A DNA stretch of 14,785 nt from assembly GCA_016776525.1 (NCBI GenBank), contig JADHTD010000035.1, positions 1 to 14,785 on the forward strand, written 5' to 3'. The stretch is from Rhodospirillales bacterium (GTDB lineage Bacteria > Pseudomonadota > Alphaproteobacteria > Rhodospirillales > JADHTD01). Positions 7,697-14,776 of this stretch are shown in pieces. The notes below the pieces were generated by a model, which was given only the letters and a program-made list of their open reading frames with translations, did not search any database and was not told the DNA's origin. Each line of letters begins with the position of its first letter. Position 1 is the stretch's first letter. The translations under genes and the position numbers were made by a program.

Positions 7697-7740
7697 TGCA
7701 ATCCTAAAAGCTAAATATATCTGTGCAATAGGAAGCTAAA
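7697..7740. repeat. Imperfect direct repeat TGCAAT-N-AAGCTAAA, two copies
   Basis: Copy one has TGCAAT at 7697-7702 and AAGCTAAA at 7708-7715. Copy two has TGCAAT at 7724-7729 and AAGCTAAA at 7733-7740. The inner spacers are 5 and 3 nt. The copies lie 25-27 nt apart, about two to two and a half helical turns, 70-110 nt upstream of the EamA start. Tandem binding sites for a transcription factor, or a small duplication, are both possible. Confidence 0.4.
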
Positions 7741-7807
7741 CATTTATCCAGTATCTCGGGAGTGGGAACAAGCCGCTCCGTACACTTCAAGGGGCAACTT
7801 TTTCGCC

Positions 7808-8704
7808 GTGGAACATATCAATAAAAATTGGGGTATTGCCCTGGCCTTTGGCAGTGCTATTTGTTTTGCCACTTCCAATGCTCTTACCGGGCTTGCCTAT
7901 CGGGGAGGCAGTGACCCGATAACCCTGATGGCGTTTCGGTTTATCCTGCCAGCCCTGGCGCTGTACCTGATCTTGCAGTTGCGGGGCATCGAGGTTGCTC
8001 TACCCCCCAAGCAGGGGATTGTCGCCGTCATACTCGGATTCATTACAGCCGTTTATGCGCTGGCCCTGCTGAGCGCTTTTAAATCTCTTCCCTTGCCGGT
8101 CGCTATCCTGATTTTCTTTCTATTTCCGATCCTCACCCTCTTTTTCCTGGCAGTGCTGGGTTGGGAGAAATTGACGCCAACTTTGATTGGTGGGGCATTT
8201 GTTGCTTTTGTCGGGTTGGGCCTGGTGTTGGGGGTTGAATTTGACAGCCTGGACAGGACGGGAATGCTGCTTGCCGTCGCCGCCGCTGTCGGACTGGCTA
8301 TTGTTTCAACGGTCAGCAGCCGCATGATTCACGGCCAGGATCCCCGTCAGGTGACACTCTATATCTCCGCCAGCGCCACTGTAACCATGGTCATCATCAT
8401 TAATATTTTTGGAGCATATACGCTGCCGATCACCCTGGAAGGCTGGGTTGGTTTCGTGCTGTCGAATATCGTCTTTGCCTTCGCCCTGATCGGTTTTTTC
8501 GCGGCGATTGCATTTATCGGGGCGGCGAAAACGGGTTTGTTGTCCAATATGGAACCCGTTGCCACCGTCGGCACGGCCTTTGTTCTGCTCGATCAAACCC
8601 TGTCCTCATGGCAGTTGGTCGGCGTCGTCATCGTCGTCAGCGCCCTGGTTTTTGTCAGCCGCTCGAAGGCCGACGACCGCATGCCCGAACACATCAGTGA
8701 ATAG
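7808..8704 (+). CDS. EamA/DMT superfamily transporter
   Basis: An integral inner-membrane protein of 298 residues, almost entirely hydrophobic, with about ten predicted membrane helices arranged as two EamA repeats (roughly residues 10-140 and 150-290). The first repeat begins GIALAFGSAICFATSNALTGLAY and the second GMLLAVAAAVGLAIVSTVSSRM. The late GAAKTGLLSNMEPVATVGTAFVLLDQ stretch, containing an EP pair, is typical of the DMT drug/metabolite family. The start is GTG, chosen because it immediately precedes the first helix and has AAGGGG upstream. Substrate cannot be read from sequence; family members export amino acids or metabolites, and some import sugars or sialic acid. It is transcribed divergently from the uronate operon, so a link to uronates is possible but unproven. 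It ends 3 nt from the convergent soeC stop. Confidence 0.85.
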   Translation: MEHINKNWGIALAFGSAICFATSNALTGLAYRGGSDPITLMAFRFILPALALYLILQLRGIEVALPPKQGIVAVILGFITAVYALALLSAFKSLPLPVAILIFFLFPILTLFFLAVLGWEKLTPTLIGGAFVAFVGLGLVLGVEFDSLDRTGMLLAVAAAVGLAIVSTVSSRMIHGQDPRQVTLYISASATVTMVIIINIFGAYTLPITLEGWVGFVLSNIVFAFALIGFFAAIAFIGAAKTGLLSNMEPVATVGTAFVLLDQTLSSWQLVGVVIVVSALVFVSRSKADDRMPEHISE

Positions 8705-8707
8705 GGC

Positions 8708-9688
8708 TCAGGCGACTTTCTGGTAGTACAGGTTCTGGGGATGCCGGGCCTCGGCGAAGAACATCCAGCGTTCGGCAACCAGCCCGGCGTACTGGACGAC
8801 AAAGGCCAGCCCGAAAAGTGCCGTCGATTGAAGCTGCCAGCCGACGGCCATCAAAAGGATGGGTACGGCAAATGCGGCGGTTACATAAAAACCGGTCAGC
8901 AGGGGCAGCAGGCTTGGATTTCCCGGATGGAAGAATTCCTTCAAATTAAAGGCCCCCGCCGTGAAACCGCGGGTTATCTGGCGCAGGTTGCGGTGGCGCA
9001 CGCCGATGGCCGTTTGAACGGATGACATGGGCTTCAGCATCCGGTTGCGCAGCAGGCTGGCCAAACGCCCAAACAGGGCCAGGACGGTCAACGCCAAGGC
9101 GCCGCCGGCATAAAAATCCCACAGCGGACTTCCCATAATCCCGGCGTAGGCGGTGACCAATACAAAACCCGACGCCGAGCCCATGAGGGTGAAATTCAGC
9201 ACCGTTACCGGTGAGGCCCATTCCTGGATGAATTTCATGCAGGCGTAGATCATCGCCGTGCAGACAAACAGCATGATAACCGCCCCGGCACCCAGGTAAC
9301 CGACGGCCATGGACAGATCCAGGTCCTTCATATTGCCGAAGGTCATTAGCACCGGATGCCAGTCCAGCCAGTGCAAACCGCCGTAAACGACCAGCAGTCC
9401 CATGACCAGCGGCAGGACAATAACCTCCCGCGACAGCCAAGACGTGCGCCAGGCCGCCGCCGACCGCCAGGCCCGTTCCGGGTGGGCCAGATGGAAAAAG
9501 GAACTGAACAAACCGGTGCTCAGCAGACAGAGGGAGAGAAGGCTGCCGAGGGCATAAAAATTGGCGGCTTCTTGGGCCGGTGTGGCGCCGATAACCCAAT
9601 AAAATTGACCGGCGATGAGGGCAAGGAATAAGCCCTGGCCAGCGCCAATGAGGGTGGTGAGGAAGATGACGGAAAATGCCGGTCGCAT
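8708..9688 (-). CDS. soeC: Membrane anchor of sulfite dehydrogenase, DmsC-like
   Basis: The quinone-interacting membrane subunit of the molybdoenzyme, 326 residues with about eight hydrophobic helices (for example residues 6-27, 45-65, 127-150, 160-185 and 260-282). The segment FFHLAHPERAWRSAAAWRTSWLSREV after the second helix matches the DmsC family signature HLGxPxRAWxAxxxxxTSWLSRE. It would pass electrons between the SoeB clusters and the quinone pool. It is the last gene of the operon, 18 nt after soeB, with AAGGA about 11 nt before the ATG. On its own it could anchor a DMSO reductase-type enzyme; the sulfite assignment comes from SoeA. Confidence 0.78.
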   Translation of the reverse strand: MRPAFSVIFLTTLIGAGQGLFLALIAGQFYWVIGATPAQEAANFYALGSLLSLCLLSTGLFSSFFHLAHPERAWRSAAAWRTSWLSREVIVLPLVMGLLVVYGGLHWLDWHPVLMTFGNMKDLDLSMAVGYLGAGAVIMLFVCTAMIYACMKFIQEWASPVTVLNFTLMGSASGFVLVTAYAGIMGSPLWDFYAGGALALTVLALFGRLASLLRNRMLKPMSSVQTAIGVRHRNLRQITRGFTAGAFNLKEFFHPGNPSLLPLLTGFYVTAAFAVPILLMAVGWQLQSTALFGLAFVVQYAGLVAERWMFFAEARHPQNLYYQKVA

Positions 9689-9706
9689 GTGAGTTTAAAT
9701 CCTTCC

Positions 9707-10453
9707 CTACCAACTGGTGACGTCGTCCAGCGACGGCGATTTTTCGTCGGCCTTCGGAAGCGGGCCTTCTTTTTTGAGGGGATTGTCGGCGCGCACCAGT
9801 TCGTCGTCGTGAATGACCCGTTTGGTTTTGCGTTTCGGCAGGTAATGGTTGCTCGGTTTGGCGCCCCATTCGGGCATCAGCTGATAGCCGCCCTCTTCGC
9901 GGATGGCGATTGAGACCTCACTGTCGGGATCGGTGATGTCGCCAAACAGCCGGGCCCCGGGCGGACAGGCCAGCACACAGGCCGGTTTGCGGTCGGCCTC
10001 CGGCAGGTCGGTGTCATAGATGCGGTCGACGCACAGCGTGCACTTTTTCATGACGCCTTCGTTCTCGTCCAACTCGCGGGCGCCATAGGGACAGGCCCAG
10101 GAGCAATACTTGCAGCCGATGCACTTGTCGTAATCGACGACGACGATGCCGTCTTCCTCGCGTTTATAGGTGGCCTTGGTCGGGCAGACGGGAACGCAGG
10201 GCGGATCTTCGCAATGCAGGCAGGACTTCGGAAAATGGACGGTCTCGGTATGGGGGAAGGTGCCGGCCTCATAAGTCTGCACCCGGTTAAAGAAAACCCC
10301 GGTAGGGTCCTTGTCGTAAGGATTTTCATCGGTCAGTGGGCCGGCCCAGCCCGAGGTGTTCCAGGATTTGCAACTGGTCACGCAGGCATGGCAGCCGACA
10401 CAGGTATTGAGGTCGATGACCAGGGCGAGCTGTTTGGCATAGGTATCGGTCAT
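9707..10453 (-). CDS. soeB: Iron-sulfur subunit of sulfite dehydrogenase, DmsB/PsrB-like ferredoxin
   Basis: The electron-transfer subunit that relays electrons between the molybdenum subunit and the membrane anchor. Its 248 residues carry sixteen cysteines in four groups: 18, 21, 24, 28; 78, 81, 86, 90; 111, 114, 117, 121; and 138, 141, 159, 163. This is the complete set for four [4Fe-4S] clusters in the DmsB family. There is no Tat or Sec signal, in keeping with a cytoplasm-facing complex. The last 70 or so residues are a charged tail rich in Lys, Asp and Glu after the cluster core. The ATG lies 4 nt after the soeA stop, so the genes are probably co-translated. Confidence 0.85.
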   Translation of the reverse strand: MTDTYAKQLALVIDLNTCVGCHACVTSCKSWNTSGWAGPLTDENPYDKDPTGVFFNRVQTYEAGTFPHTETVHFPKSCLHCEDPPCVPVCPTKATYKREEDGIVVVDYDKCIGCKYCSWACPYGARELDENEGVMKKCTLCVDRIYDTDLPEADRKPACVLACPPGARLFGDITDPDSEVSIAIREEGGYQLMPEWGAKPSNHYLPKRKTKRVIHDDELVRADNPLKKEGPLPKADEKSPSLDDVTSW

Positions 10454-10457
10454 GGCC

Positions 10458-13355
10458 CTATGCTCCGTTGCGTCCGGCGAAGAAAGCCCGCACCCGCCCG
10501 CCGAAGGCCTTCATGCCCGGCAGTGGTCGCATGGCCGGGAACTGGGGCAGGGAAGTGACGGCACCTTCCGGTGCCTCGGCCTTGGTGACCTTGACCCGAA
10601 GGTCATACCAGGCGGCCTGTCCGGTGACCGGGTCGGAATTGGAGACATGCTCACCGGCTTCATGGGGCGGCAGTTCCTCGGAGATCAGATGGTTGAGCAG
10701 GAATCCCTTGCGGGATTCGTCGGCATCGGGGACAAGGCCCCAAGCCCCGGACGCTTTGCCGATGGCGTTCCAGGTCCACACCGTGCCCGGTTCGACGGCT
10801 TCGGAAAAGCTTGCCACGCAGCGGATGCGGCCCCAGGGGCTTTCCACCCACACCCAGTCACCGTCTTCGAAGCCGCCGTCATGGCCGACGGCCGGACTTA
10901 CGAACAGGGTGTTGTGCCCGTGGATCTGGCGCAGCCAGGCATTCTGGCTGTCCCAGGAATGATACATGGCCATGGGGCGCTGGGTGATGGCGTTGAGCCC
11001 ATAGGTCCGGGTATCGACCAACTGCGATTCCAGCGGTTCGTAGTAAAAGGGCAGGGGGTCGAAATAGGTCTCGATGCGCTTGCGCAGGTGGTCGGGCGGC
11101 TGCCTGCCGGGCCGTTTGCCCTGGGCGGCGAGGCGGAACCGCTGCAAGACCTCGGAATAGAGGTGGATGAGAATGGGAGAGCTTTGCCGGATCAACCGAT
11201 GGTGTTCGGCCCACTGCAAATAGCCTTGGTTCCAGTTGCGCATGTACTGGTAAGATCGCGGTAGTTCGTAATGGAAGTGGTTGTTGTTCTGGGCATACAT
11301 GTCCCATTGCCGGGGATTGGGCTCGCCCTGCATGAATTTCTCACCGCCCTTGCCGCGCCAACCGGCCAAAAAGCCGATGCCGGAACCGGGTTCGGTTTCG
11401 TAATTGACGATGAAATCCGGATAGTCCCGGTATTTACGATCCTGGTTGTCGTCGACGAAGGCCGGCAGTTTCAGCCGCGAGCCCATCTCGATGATGACTT
11501 CCTGGAAGGGTTTGCAGTCGCCGCTCGGCGGCAGTACCGGCAGGCGCACGGAATCAACCGGGCCTTCGAATTCGGAAATGGGGCGGTCCAGCATGGACAT
11601 GACGTCATAACGTTCGAGATAGGTGGTATCCGGCAACACCAGGTCGGCGAAGTCGACGGTTTCCGATTGGAAGGCGTCGCAGACGACGATAAAGGGAATT
11701 TTATAGGTACCATCCTCGTCCTTGTCGGTCAGCATGTCGCGGACACCGGATGTGTTCATGGTCGAATTCCAGGCCATATTGGCCATGAACAGGAACAGCG
11801 TGTCGATGGGGTAGGGGTCGCCCCGCCAGGCATTGGTGATGACGTTGTGCATGAGGCCGTGCACTGACAGCGGGTATTCCCAGGAAAAAGCTTTATCGAT
11901 GCGCACCGGGCCGCCGTTTTCATCAACAAACAGATCTTCCGGCTGGCCGGGCCAGCCCAGGGGCATGCCGCCCAGCGGTGTGTCCGGCTGCACAGCTTCC
12001 GGTCCGCTTGGCGGTTTGGCGCAGGGCGGAATGGGCCGCGGGAACGGTGCCCGGTGGCGGAAGCCGCCGGGGCGGTCGATGGTGCCCAGGATGCTCATCA
12101 GGATGCCCAATGCGCGGGTCGTCTGGAAGCCGTTGGAATGGGCAGCCAACCCGCGCATGGCGTGGAAAGCGACCGGTGCACCGGTGATCGATTCGTGATC
12201 GTTGCCCCAGGCGTCGGTCCAGGCGATCGGCAGTTCAATGGTCTGATCCCGCGCCGTGATGCCCATCTCGTGGGCCAGCTTGCGGATGGTTTCGGCCGGG
12301 ATGCCGGTAATGCTTTCGGCCCATTCCGGGGTGTACTGTTCGACCTGTTCCTTGAGCAGTTGGAACGAGGTCTTGACCGGTGTGCCGTCGTCGAGCGTAT
12401 AGGAGCCCAGCAAGCGGGGCTCGGAGTCCGGCCAGCGGTTGTCGACGGCCTCATCGGTAGCGGCGTCCCACCACAGTTTGTTTTGCGGGTCGATACAACC
12501 TTCCCGGATGGGAATGTCGGTGCGTACGAAGAGGCCGAACTCGTCGCTGTGCGGGTCCTGGTTGATCAATTCCGGGCCGTTGGTGTAGGTGACCAGGAAA
12601 TCCCGGTCATAGAGGCCGAGCTTGATGATCTCGCGGATGATGGCCAGCAACAGAGCGCCGTCGGTGCCCGGTCTGACGGCGATCCAGTCATCGGCGATGG
12701 CGGCATAACCGGTACGCACCGGGTTGATGGCGATGAAGCGTCCGCCTTGGCGCTTGAACTCGCCCAGGGCCTTTTTCATGGGATTGGAATGATGATCTTC
12801 GGCGGTGCCGATCATGACGAACAGCTTGGCCCGTTCCAAGTCGGGACCGCCGAACTCCCAGAACGACCCGCCGATGGTATAGATCATGCCGGCCGCCATG
12901 TTGACCGAGCAGAACCCACCGTGGGCGGCGTAATTGGGGGTGCCGAATTGTTTGGCGAACATCCCGGTCAGGGCCTGCATCTGGTCACGTCCGGTGAAGA
13001 AGGCCAGTTTGCGGGGATCGGTGGAGCGGATGTGGGCCAGACGCTCTTCCAGAATATTAAAGGTTTCGTCCCAGGAAATGGCTTCAAACTCACCGGCGCC
13101 CCGTTCGCTGCCCTCCTTGCGCTTCAGGGGGGACAGCAGGCGGGCCGGGGAATACTGCTTCATGATGCCGGACGCCCCTTTGGCGCAGATGACGCCCTCG
13201 TTCAGGGGATGGTCTGGGTTGCCGTCGATATAGCGGACTTCACCGTCGCGCAAGTGGACGCGGATTCCACAGCGGCAGGCGCACATATAACATGTGGTGG
13301 TCTTGACCTCGGAATGGCCGGTTTTTGAATCGCGGTGCAGTTCCGGTGATTTCAC
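10458..13355 (-). CDS. soeA: Molybdopterin oxidoreductase, probable sulfite dehydrogenase (quinone) catalytic subunit
   Basis: Large bis-MGD molybdoenzyme of the DMSO reductase superfamily, 965 residues. The N-terminal [4Fe-4S] site is Cys22, Cys25, Cys29 and Cys57, with Lys59 in the CAKG motif. HGGFCSVNMAAG supplies Cys149, the likely Mo ligand. NPVRTGYAAIADDWIAVRPGTDGALLLA is the cofactor-binding part of the middle domain, and the C-terminal third has the beta-barrel dinucleotide-binding features (GHNTLFVSP, DWVWVESPWGRIRC). No twin-arginine signal precedes the first cysteine, which excludes typical periplasmic DmsA, PsrA, TtrA or NapA. That, the overall motif set and the A-B-C gene order fit SoeA, which oxidises sulfite to sulfate in the cytoplasm of Allochromatium and roseobacters. 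The start is GTG with AGGGA 7 nt upstream (complement of 13363-13367). Another cytoplasmic substrate remains possible. Confidence 0.8.
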   Translation of the reverse strand: MKSPELHRDSKTGHSEVKTTTCYMCACRCGIRVHLRDGEVRYIDGNPDHPLNEGVICAKGASGIMKQYSPARLLSPLKRKEGSERGAGEFEAISWDETFNILEERLAHIRSTDPRKLAFFTGRDQMQALTGMFAKQFGTPNYAAHGGFCSVNMAAGMIYTIGGSFWEFGGPDLERAKLFVMIGTAEDHHSNPMKKALGEFKRQGGRFIAINPVRTGYAAIADDWIAVRPGTDGALLLAIIREIIKLGLYDRDFLVTYTNGPELINQDPHSDEFGLFVRTDIPIREGCIDPQNKLWWDAATDEAVDNRWPDSEPRLLGSYTLDDGTPVKTSFQLLKEQVEQYTPEWAESITGIPAETIRKLAHEMGITARDQTIELPIAWTDAWGNDHESITGAPVAFHAMRGLAAHSNGFQTTRALGILMSILGTIDRPGGFRHRAPFPRPIPPCAKPPSGPEAVQPDTPLGGMPLGWPGQPEDLFVDENGGPVRIDKAFSWEYPLSVHGLMHNVITNAWRGDPYPIDTLFLFMANMAWNSTMNTSGVRDMLTDKDEDGTYKIPFIVVCDAFQSETVDFADLVLPDTTYLERYDVMSMLDRPISEFEGPVDSVRLPVLPPSGDCKPFQEVIIEMGSRLKLPAFVDDNQDRKYRDYPDFIVNYETEPGSGIGFLAGWRGKGGEKFMQGEPNPRQWDMYAQNNNHFHYELPRSYQYMRNWNQGYLQWAEHHRLIRQSSPILIHLYSEVLQRFRLAAQGKRPGRQPPDHLRKRIETYFDPLPFYYEPLESQLVDTRTYGLNAITQRPMAMYHSWDSQNAWLRQIHGHNTLFVSPAVGHDGGFEDGDWVWVESPWGRIRCVASFSEAVEPGTVWTWNAIGKASGAWGLVPDADESRKGFLLNHLISEELPPHEAGEHVSNSDPVTGQAAWYDLRVKVTKAEAPEGAVTSLPQFPAMRPLPGMKAFGGRVRAFFAGRNGA

Positions 13356-13372
13356 GCTCAGTTCCCTGTTCG

Positions 13373-13388
13373 AGGCAATGTGTTGCCT
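13373..13388. promoter_or_regulatory. Inverted repeat AGGCAA-TGTG-TTGCCT in soeA leader
   Basis: A perfect 6-bp inverted repeat with a 4-nt spacer lies 18-33 nt upstream of the soeA GTG, just before the ribosome site. It could be a DNA operator, or a small RNA hairpin in the soeA 5' leader affecting translation. There is no further evidence for either. Confidence 0.3.
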
Positions 13389-13446
13389 ATTCTGATACTA
13401 CCTGATTAGGGGGGGTTGTTTTTAATGCTCAAAAAGTATGATGGTT

Positions 13447-13475
13447 AGATTAGAGACTTCTAATATTTATATCAA
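13447..13475 (-). promoter_or_regulatory. Candidate sigma-70-like promoter for soeABC
   Basis: On the minus strand, TTGATA (complement of 13470-13475, one change from TTGACA) is followed after exactly 17 nt by TAATCT (complement of 13447-13452, a weak -10). This would place the transcript start about 80-90 nt before the soeA GTG. The -10 match is only three of six, so the call is tentative. Confidence 0.3.
13449..13464. promoter_or_regulatory. Inverted repeat ATTAGA-GACT-TCTAAT overlapping the putative soeA promoter
   Basis: ATTAGA (13449-13454) and TCTAAT (13459-13464) are exact reverse complements around GACT. The repeat covers part of the proposed -10 box and spacer of soeABC, the usual place for a repressor site. 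Its 6-4-6 layout is the same as that of the repeat at 13373-13388, but the sequences differ. Confidence 0.3.
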
Positions 13476-13518
13476 GGGTGATTTTTTGACATTGTATTCG
13501 GAGCAGACTCCCGGTTAA

Positions 13519-13532
13519 TGCAAACGATTGCA
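13519..13532. promoter_or_regulatory. LacI-family-like operator TGCAAACGATTGCA
   Basis: A 14-bp near-perfect palindrome centred on CpG, with one mismatched pair. This is the layout of operators bound by LacI/GalR/PurR/CcpA-type repressors, such as the GCAAACGTTTGC core of PurR sites. It lies 71 nt upstream of the TRAP receptor ATG and overlaps the proposed -35 box at 13528-13533, so a bound repressor would block transcription. No LacI-type gene is in the window. Confidence 0.5.
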
Positions 13533-13556
13533 CGACCCTACTTTTTGTGCTAGATT
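13528..13556 (+). promoter_or_regulatory. Candidate promoter for the TRAP receptor gene
   Basis: TTGCAC (13528-13533) and TAGATT (13551-13556) are separated by 17 nt and lie about 47-75 nt upstream of the ATG. The matches to consensus are modest (three and four of six). The overlap with the LacI-like operator makes the position plausible. A full TTGACA at 13486-13491 lacks a usable -10 at normal spacing. Confidence 0.3.
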
Positions 13557-13602
13557 TGCTCCCTAATAAAAGCCATTAACCAAACTCACGGGGGTTCCAA
13601 TC

Positions 13603-14676
13603 ATGAAAATCCTGAAAACGGGTATGCTGGCAATAGCGCTGGCAGCCTTTACTTTGACGACCCCGGCGCTGGCCGTCGAGAAAGTCAAACTCACTATGTC
13701 GTCGAGCCATAATACCATCGTGCCCTGGGTTACCGCCTTGAAGTCCCATGTCATTGCCAATTCCAATAAGCGCCTGGAAGCCATGGGCAGCAAATACCGC
13801 ATTGAATGGACGGAAGCCTTCGGTGGCGTCCTCTATAATTTTAAGGACACCTTGGAAGCGGTCCAGCAGGGCATATCGGACATGGGTTGGGTCGGCGCCC
13901 TCTGGGAACCGGCTAAAATGCCGATGCAGAATCTGATGTATGCGGTTCCGTTTTCGACCAGCGACGTTGAGGTCGCCGTTGAAATCATGAACGAACTCAA
14001 CGACACCATTCCCGCCATGATGAACGAATGGACCAAACATAACCTGAAGTTCCTCGGTGCCACGGTTTCCGATACCTACCATCTGTTCACCAAATTCCCG
14101 GTGAAGAAACTAAGCGACCTGAAAGGCAGGAAACTGGTTGGGGCAACGGCCCTGGGTCCCTGGTTGAAGGGTACCGGCGCCGTCTTCGTGACCGGCGGAC
14201 TGCCGACCTTCTACACGCAGTTGCAGACCGGCGTGGCAGAAGGAACCGTGATCATTCCGAACGGCGCTTTTTCTTTCAAGCTGCATGAAGTAGCCAAGCA
14301 GATTACCCTGGTCGACCTGGGCAGTCCCACCATCGGTGGTTTCGCCGTCAATATGGATACCTGGAAACGGTTGCCGGCTGATGTGCAGAAAGTTCTTGGA
14401 AAACTGGGCCGGGAATACAGTTCCGTCCATGCCAGGGATGTGAAGACAGGTTACAAGAAATCGCTGGATAAGATGGCCAAAGCCGGTGCCACAATTACCA
14501 CTCTGCCTGCGGCTGAACGGCAAAAGTGGGTGGACCTGCTGCCCAACCTGGCCAAAGACTGGGTGAAGGCGAATGAAGCCAAGGGCCTTCCTGCCCGTGA
14601 AGCCATCAAGAAGTTTATGGCCGCAGCGCGCAAACGTGGCGAAAAACCGCTTCGTGACTGGGATAAAGGCCTTTAG
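13603..14676 (+). CDS. TRAP transporter periplasmic substrate-binding protein, DctP family
   Basis: Periplasmic receptor of a tripartite ATP-independent periplasmic transporter, 357 residues. MKILKTG followed by a hydrophobic stretch and TTPALA gives a Sec signal peptide with cleavage likely after Ala24. The mature part has the DctP layout: FGGVLYNFKDTLEAVQQGISDMGWVG (residues 73-98), KKLSDLKGRKL (168-178), LPTFYTQLQTGVAEGTVI and FAVNMDTWKRLPADVQKVL. The arginine that usually follows the DLKGxKI motif and binds the substrate carboxylate is Val179 here, with the local sequence GRKLVGATALGPWLKGTGAV, so the ligand may not be a classical dicarboxylate. A GGGGG-type ribosome site lies 8 nt before the ATG. 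The membrane subunits (DctQ, DctM) are expected after the window. It is divergent from soeABC, behind a LacI-like operator. Confidence 0.9.
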   Translation: MKILKTGMLAIALAAFTLTTPALAVEKVKLTMSSSHNTIVPWVTALKSHVIANSNKRLEAMGSKYRIEWTEAFGGVLYNFKDTLEAVQQGISDMGWVGALWEPAKMPMQNLMYAVPFSTSDVEVAVEIMNELNDTIPAMMNEWTKHNLKFLGATVSDTYHLFTKFPVKKLSDLKGRKLVGATALGPWLKGTGAVFVTGGLPTFYTQLQTGVAEGTVIIPNGAFSFKLHEVAKQITLVDLGSPTIGGFAVNMDTWKRLPADVQKVLGKLGREYSSVHARDVKTGYKKSLDKMAKAGATITTLPAAERQKWVDLLPNLAKDWVKANEAKGLPAREAIKKFMAAARKRGEKPLRDWDKGL

Positions 14677-14742
14677 GTTGACGCTCTGATATAACAAAAA
14701 GTTAGTCATGATATCGTGTCGACTATAATCGAACGAGACCAA

Positions 14743-14776
14743 CAGCGGCCAACTCCGGAAAAGGGGTTGGCCGCTG
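14743..14776 (+). terminator. Strong GC-rich hairpin after the TRAP receptor gene
   Basis: CAGCGGCCAACTCC (14743-14756) pairs with GGGGTTGGCCGCTG (14763-14776) across the loop GGAAAA, giving a 14-bp stem with one G-U pair, 66 nt after the stop. The window ends nine bases later without a U-tract being visible. It may be a terminator, or an attenuator that keeps receptor transcripts more abundant than those of the downstream membrane subunits, a pattern seen in binding-protein operons. Confidence 0.55.

Larger units (their letters stand above)
7537..7807. promoter_or_regulatory. AT-rich divergent control region between eda operon and EamA gene
   Basis: This 271-nt spacer separates the leftward eda operon from the rightward permease gene and must hold promoters for both. 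It is visibly richer in A and T than the genes. I see no open reading frame worth calling. It contains an inverted repeat (7635-7649) and an imperfect direct repeat (7697-7740), listed separately. No pair of -35/-10 boxes stood out clearly enough to call on either strand. The AAGGGG at 7789-7794 is the probable ribosome site for the GTG start at 7808, although its spacing is rather long. Confidence 0.6.

Noticed and set aside
12054..13328. A 424-codon open frame on the + strand inside soeA
   Set aside because: It is antisense to a complete molybdoenzyme gene with all key motifs. Its translation is rich in Gly, Asp and Val without domain features and is a frame shadow of GC-rich coding sequence. 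The same holds for 10452-11264 and other long antisense frames.
10458..13355. Reading the molybdoenzyme as DmsA, tetrathionate or polysulfide reductase
   Set aside because: Those catalytic subunits normally carry a Tat signal and work in the periplasm. This protein has none, and its motif set fits cytoplasmic SoeA better.
13486..13491. Perfect TTGACA as -35 box for the TRAP receptor
   Set aside because: At 16-18 nt downstream there is only GC-rich sequence (TCCCGG region) with no resemblance to a -10 box.
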